The notes beneath the pieces are model-generated. The model worked only from the letters and a program-made list of their open reading frames with translations. It was not told the origin of the DNA and did no database searches. A DNA stretch of 7,233 nt, from NCBI GenBank assembly GCA_040255345.1, contig JBDZUV010000148.1, positions 1-7,233 on the forward strand. Direction: 5' to 3'. This stretch comes from JAFDWI01 sp040255345. Lineage in GTDB: Bacteria > Actinomycetota > Acidimicrobiia > Acidimicrobiales > Iamiaceae. This document shows, in pieces, positions 6,542-7,233 of this stretch (the first letter of the stretch is position 1; every line of letters starts with the position of its first letter). A program made the position numbers and the translations under genes.

Positions 6542-6570
6542 TTTCTAATCCCGACCAAACTGGTCTACAA
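6542..6570 (-). promoter_or_regulatory. Predicted promoter of the sulfhydrylase / CoA-binding operon
   Basis: Read on the minus strand, the -35 candidate is TTGTAG (6565-6570) and the -10 candidate is TAGAAA (6542-6547), separated by 17 bp. Both boxes are imperfect matches, but they fall in the only AT-rich patch of the intergenic region. Transcription would begin near 6535, about 25 nt before the ATG at 6510. This argues against the longer open frame that begins at 6558. Confidence 0.5.
6553..6565. promoter_or_regulatory. Perfect inverted repeat between overlapping divergent promoters, probable operator
   Basis: GACCA-AAC-TGGTC is a perfect 5-bp inverted repeat with a 3-bp centre. It lies between the -35 and -10 candidates of both divergent promoters and abuts the OsmC-side -10 box, so a bound protein would affect both transcripts. 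The flanking TAGAC on the minus strand equals one half-site of the TAGAC-N6-GTCTA motif bound by McbR, the TetR-type methionine regulator of Corynebacterium, but the second half and the spacing do not fit. The regulator is therefore unidentified. Confidence 0.5.
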
Positions 6571-6612
6571 TTGATCTCCGTCGACGATCGGCGCCCCGGG
6601 ATCGGGTCCTCG

Positions 6613-6630
6613 CCGCCCGCCGACGGGCGG
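6613..6630 (+). other. Hairpin in the leader of the OsmC-family gene
   Basis: CCGCCCG (6613-6619) and CGGGCGG (6624-6630) form a perfect 7-bp GC stem with a 4-nt loop. GGGTCC (6604-6609) can alternatively pair with GGACCC (6629-6634), which overlaps the right arm, so two mutually exclusive folds are possible. The hairpin ends about 46 nt before the Shine-Dalgarno site. The structure is visible; any regulatory role is a guess. None of the recognisable SAM-riboswitch core elements is present. Confidence 0.4.
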
Positions 6631-6676
6631 ACCCCGCTGGACCACTCCCGTTCACCCTTTCTCCCGATCCGACCGC

Positions 6677-6681
6677 AAGGA
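6677..6681 (+). promoter_or_regulatory. Ribosome binding site of the OsmC-family gene
   Basis: AAGGA lies 6 nt before the ATG at 6688. It supports this start codon. Confidence 0.75.
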
Positions 6682-6687
6682 ATCCTC

Positions 6688-7233
6688 ATGACCGTCACCG
6701 AATCCCCCACCGCCGACAACGGCGTGAACACCCAGGCGCTGCTGGATGCCCGCAACGCGCTGACCGAGAACTACGACGCCGGCGAATTCATCTGGCGGGT
6801 GTCGAACTCCTGGGTGCGTGGCACCCACTCGAAGTCCACGGTCGAGGGCTACTTCGGCCTCGGTGAGGAGCACTCCCACCGCAACGACGACACCTACACC
6901 CTCGACCACCCCGTCGAGTTCGCTTCCGAAGACCACGGGCCCACCCCGGTCGAGTACGTGCTCGTCGGCCTGGCCGGGTGCCTCACCGCCGGCATCGCCG
7001 CGGTCGCCCAGAACCGGGGCATCCAACTCAATTCGGTCAAGGCGACCCTGGAGGGCGATCTGAACATCCTCGGTATCCTCGGCGGCGACCCCGAGGTCCG
7101 CAACGGGTTCAACGAGGTGCGGGTGCACTACGACATCGACGCGGACGCGTCTTCCGAAGACATCGAGGCGCTCGTGGCGCAGTCCCAGAAGCGTTCCGCG
7201 GTGTTCGACATCGTCGCGAACCCGACCAACGTG
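6688..7233 (+). CDS. OsmC-family protein, 3' end beyond the window
   Basis: The first 182 codons are present with no stop, so the gene runs off the right edge. OsmC/Ohr proteins are cytoplasmic dimers; classical members reduce organic hydroperoxides with two cysteines. Here the first cysteine region is clear: PTPVEYVLVGLAGCLT (85-100) with Cys98 and the usual Glu89. The second conserved cysteine region reads SQKRSAVFDIVANPTNV (166-182), with no cysteine where classical members have one. It is the only Cys in the visible sequence. The first 30 or so residues form an N-terminal extension (NTQALLDARNALTENYDA at 14-31) before the core. It therefore belongs to the single-cysteine OsmC-like group, whose activity is poorly defined. 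It is divergent from the sulfhydrylase operon with an apparently shared operator, which suggests a sulfur- or thiol-linked role; this is inference. Confidence 0.9.
   Translation, partial: MTVTESPTADNGVNTQALLDARNALTENYDAGEFIWRVSNSWVRGTHSKSTVEGYFGLGEEHSHRNDDTYTLDHPVEFASEDHGPTPVEYVLVGLAGCLTAGIAAVAQNRGIQLNSVKATLEGDLNILGILGGDPEVRNGFNEVRVHYDIDADASSEDIEALVAQSQKRSAVFDIVANPTNV

Larger units (their letters stand above)
6542..6571 (+). promoter_or_regulatory. Predicted promoter of the OsmC-family gene
   Basis: The -10 candidate TACAAT (6566-6571) is a good match to consensus. The -35 candidate TTTCTA (6542-6547, 18-bp spacer) is poor, so an activator or weak expression is possible. The boxes coincide with those of the opposing promoter in reverse roles. 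The start would be near 6578, giving a leader of about 110 nt. Confidence 0.5.

Noticed and set aside
6511..6558. A 16-residue longer N-terminus for paralog 1 starting at 6558
   Set aside because: The extra codons lie in the predicted promoter and operator. The family's N-terminus normally begins a few residues before the F-D/E-T-x-x-IHAG motif, as it does from 6510.
6578..6687. SAM-type riboswitch upstream of the OsmC-family gene
   Set aside because: The conserved core elements of SAM-I/SAM-IV classes are not recognisable. Only simple GC hairpins are seen, and the leader belongs to the OsmC side rather than to the methionine genes.

Overview
The window is GC-rich throughout, with codons mostly ending in G or C, and its proteins look actinobacterial. 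The second O-acetylhomoserine sulfhydrylase reads like the mycobacterial/corynebacterial MetY (MetC) proteins. The host is most likely a high-GC actinomycete, possibly an acidimicrobial-type lineage; that placement is inference. No rRNA, tRNA, transposase gene or CRISPR array was found, and no gene-free stretch exceeds 300 bases.

Left third (1-3379). The left edge holds about 2.4 copies of a 38-bp tandem repeat, each with a perfect 12-bp palindrome. Next, on the minus strand, is a secreted alpha/beta-hydrolase (lipase-like, 490 aa). It has a signal peptide, a GHSQG nucleophile elbow and a long C-terminal beta-rich region resembling the two-domain lipase of Archaeoglobus fulgidus. It is divergent, across a 171-bp region, from a plus-strand multi-pass membrane protein of GT-C glycosyltransferase type (539 aa from the preferred start). 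That gene converges on the sulfur operon with only 12 bp between stop codons, and a GC-rich hairpin lies over the junction.

Right two thirds (3380-7233). A minus-strand operon encodes an O-acetylhomoserine/cysteine-synthase-type PLP enzyme (paralog 1), a small CoA-binding-domain protein (COG1832/YccU type) overlapping it by ATGA, and, 24 bp further on, a second, clearly different O-acetylhomoserine sulfhydrylase (paralog 2). Divergent from the operon is an OsmC-family gene that runs off the right edge. The two transcription units share a compact AT-rich promoter region. The predicted -35/-10 boxes of the opposing promoters overlap almost exactly, and a perfect inverted repeat (GACCA-aac-TGGTC) lies between the boxes, as expected for one operator controlling both directions.

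Taken together, the right side looks like a sulfur-assimilation/homocysteine module: two sulfhydrylases with probably different sulfur donors or substrates, a nucleotide/CoA-binding accessory protein, and a single-cysteine OsmC protein that may handle a thiol, persulfide or oxidised sulfur species. The co-regulation and the partner roles are inference; the enzyme families are recognised from sequence motifs. The lipase and the membrane protein appear unrelated to this module.
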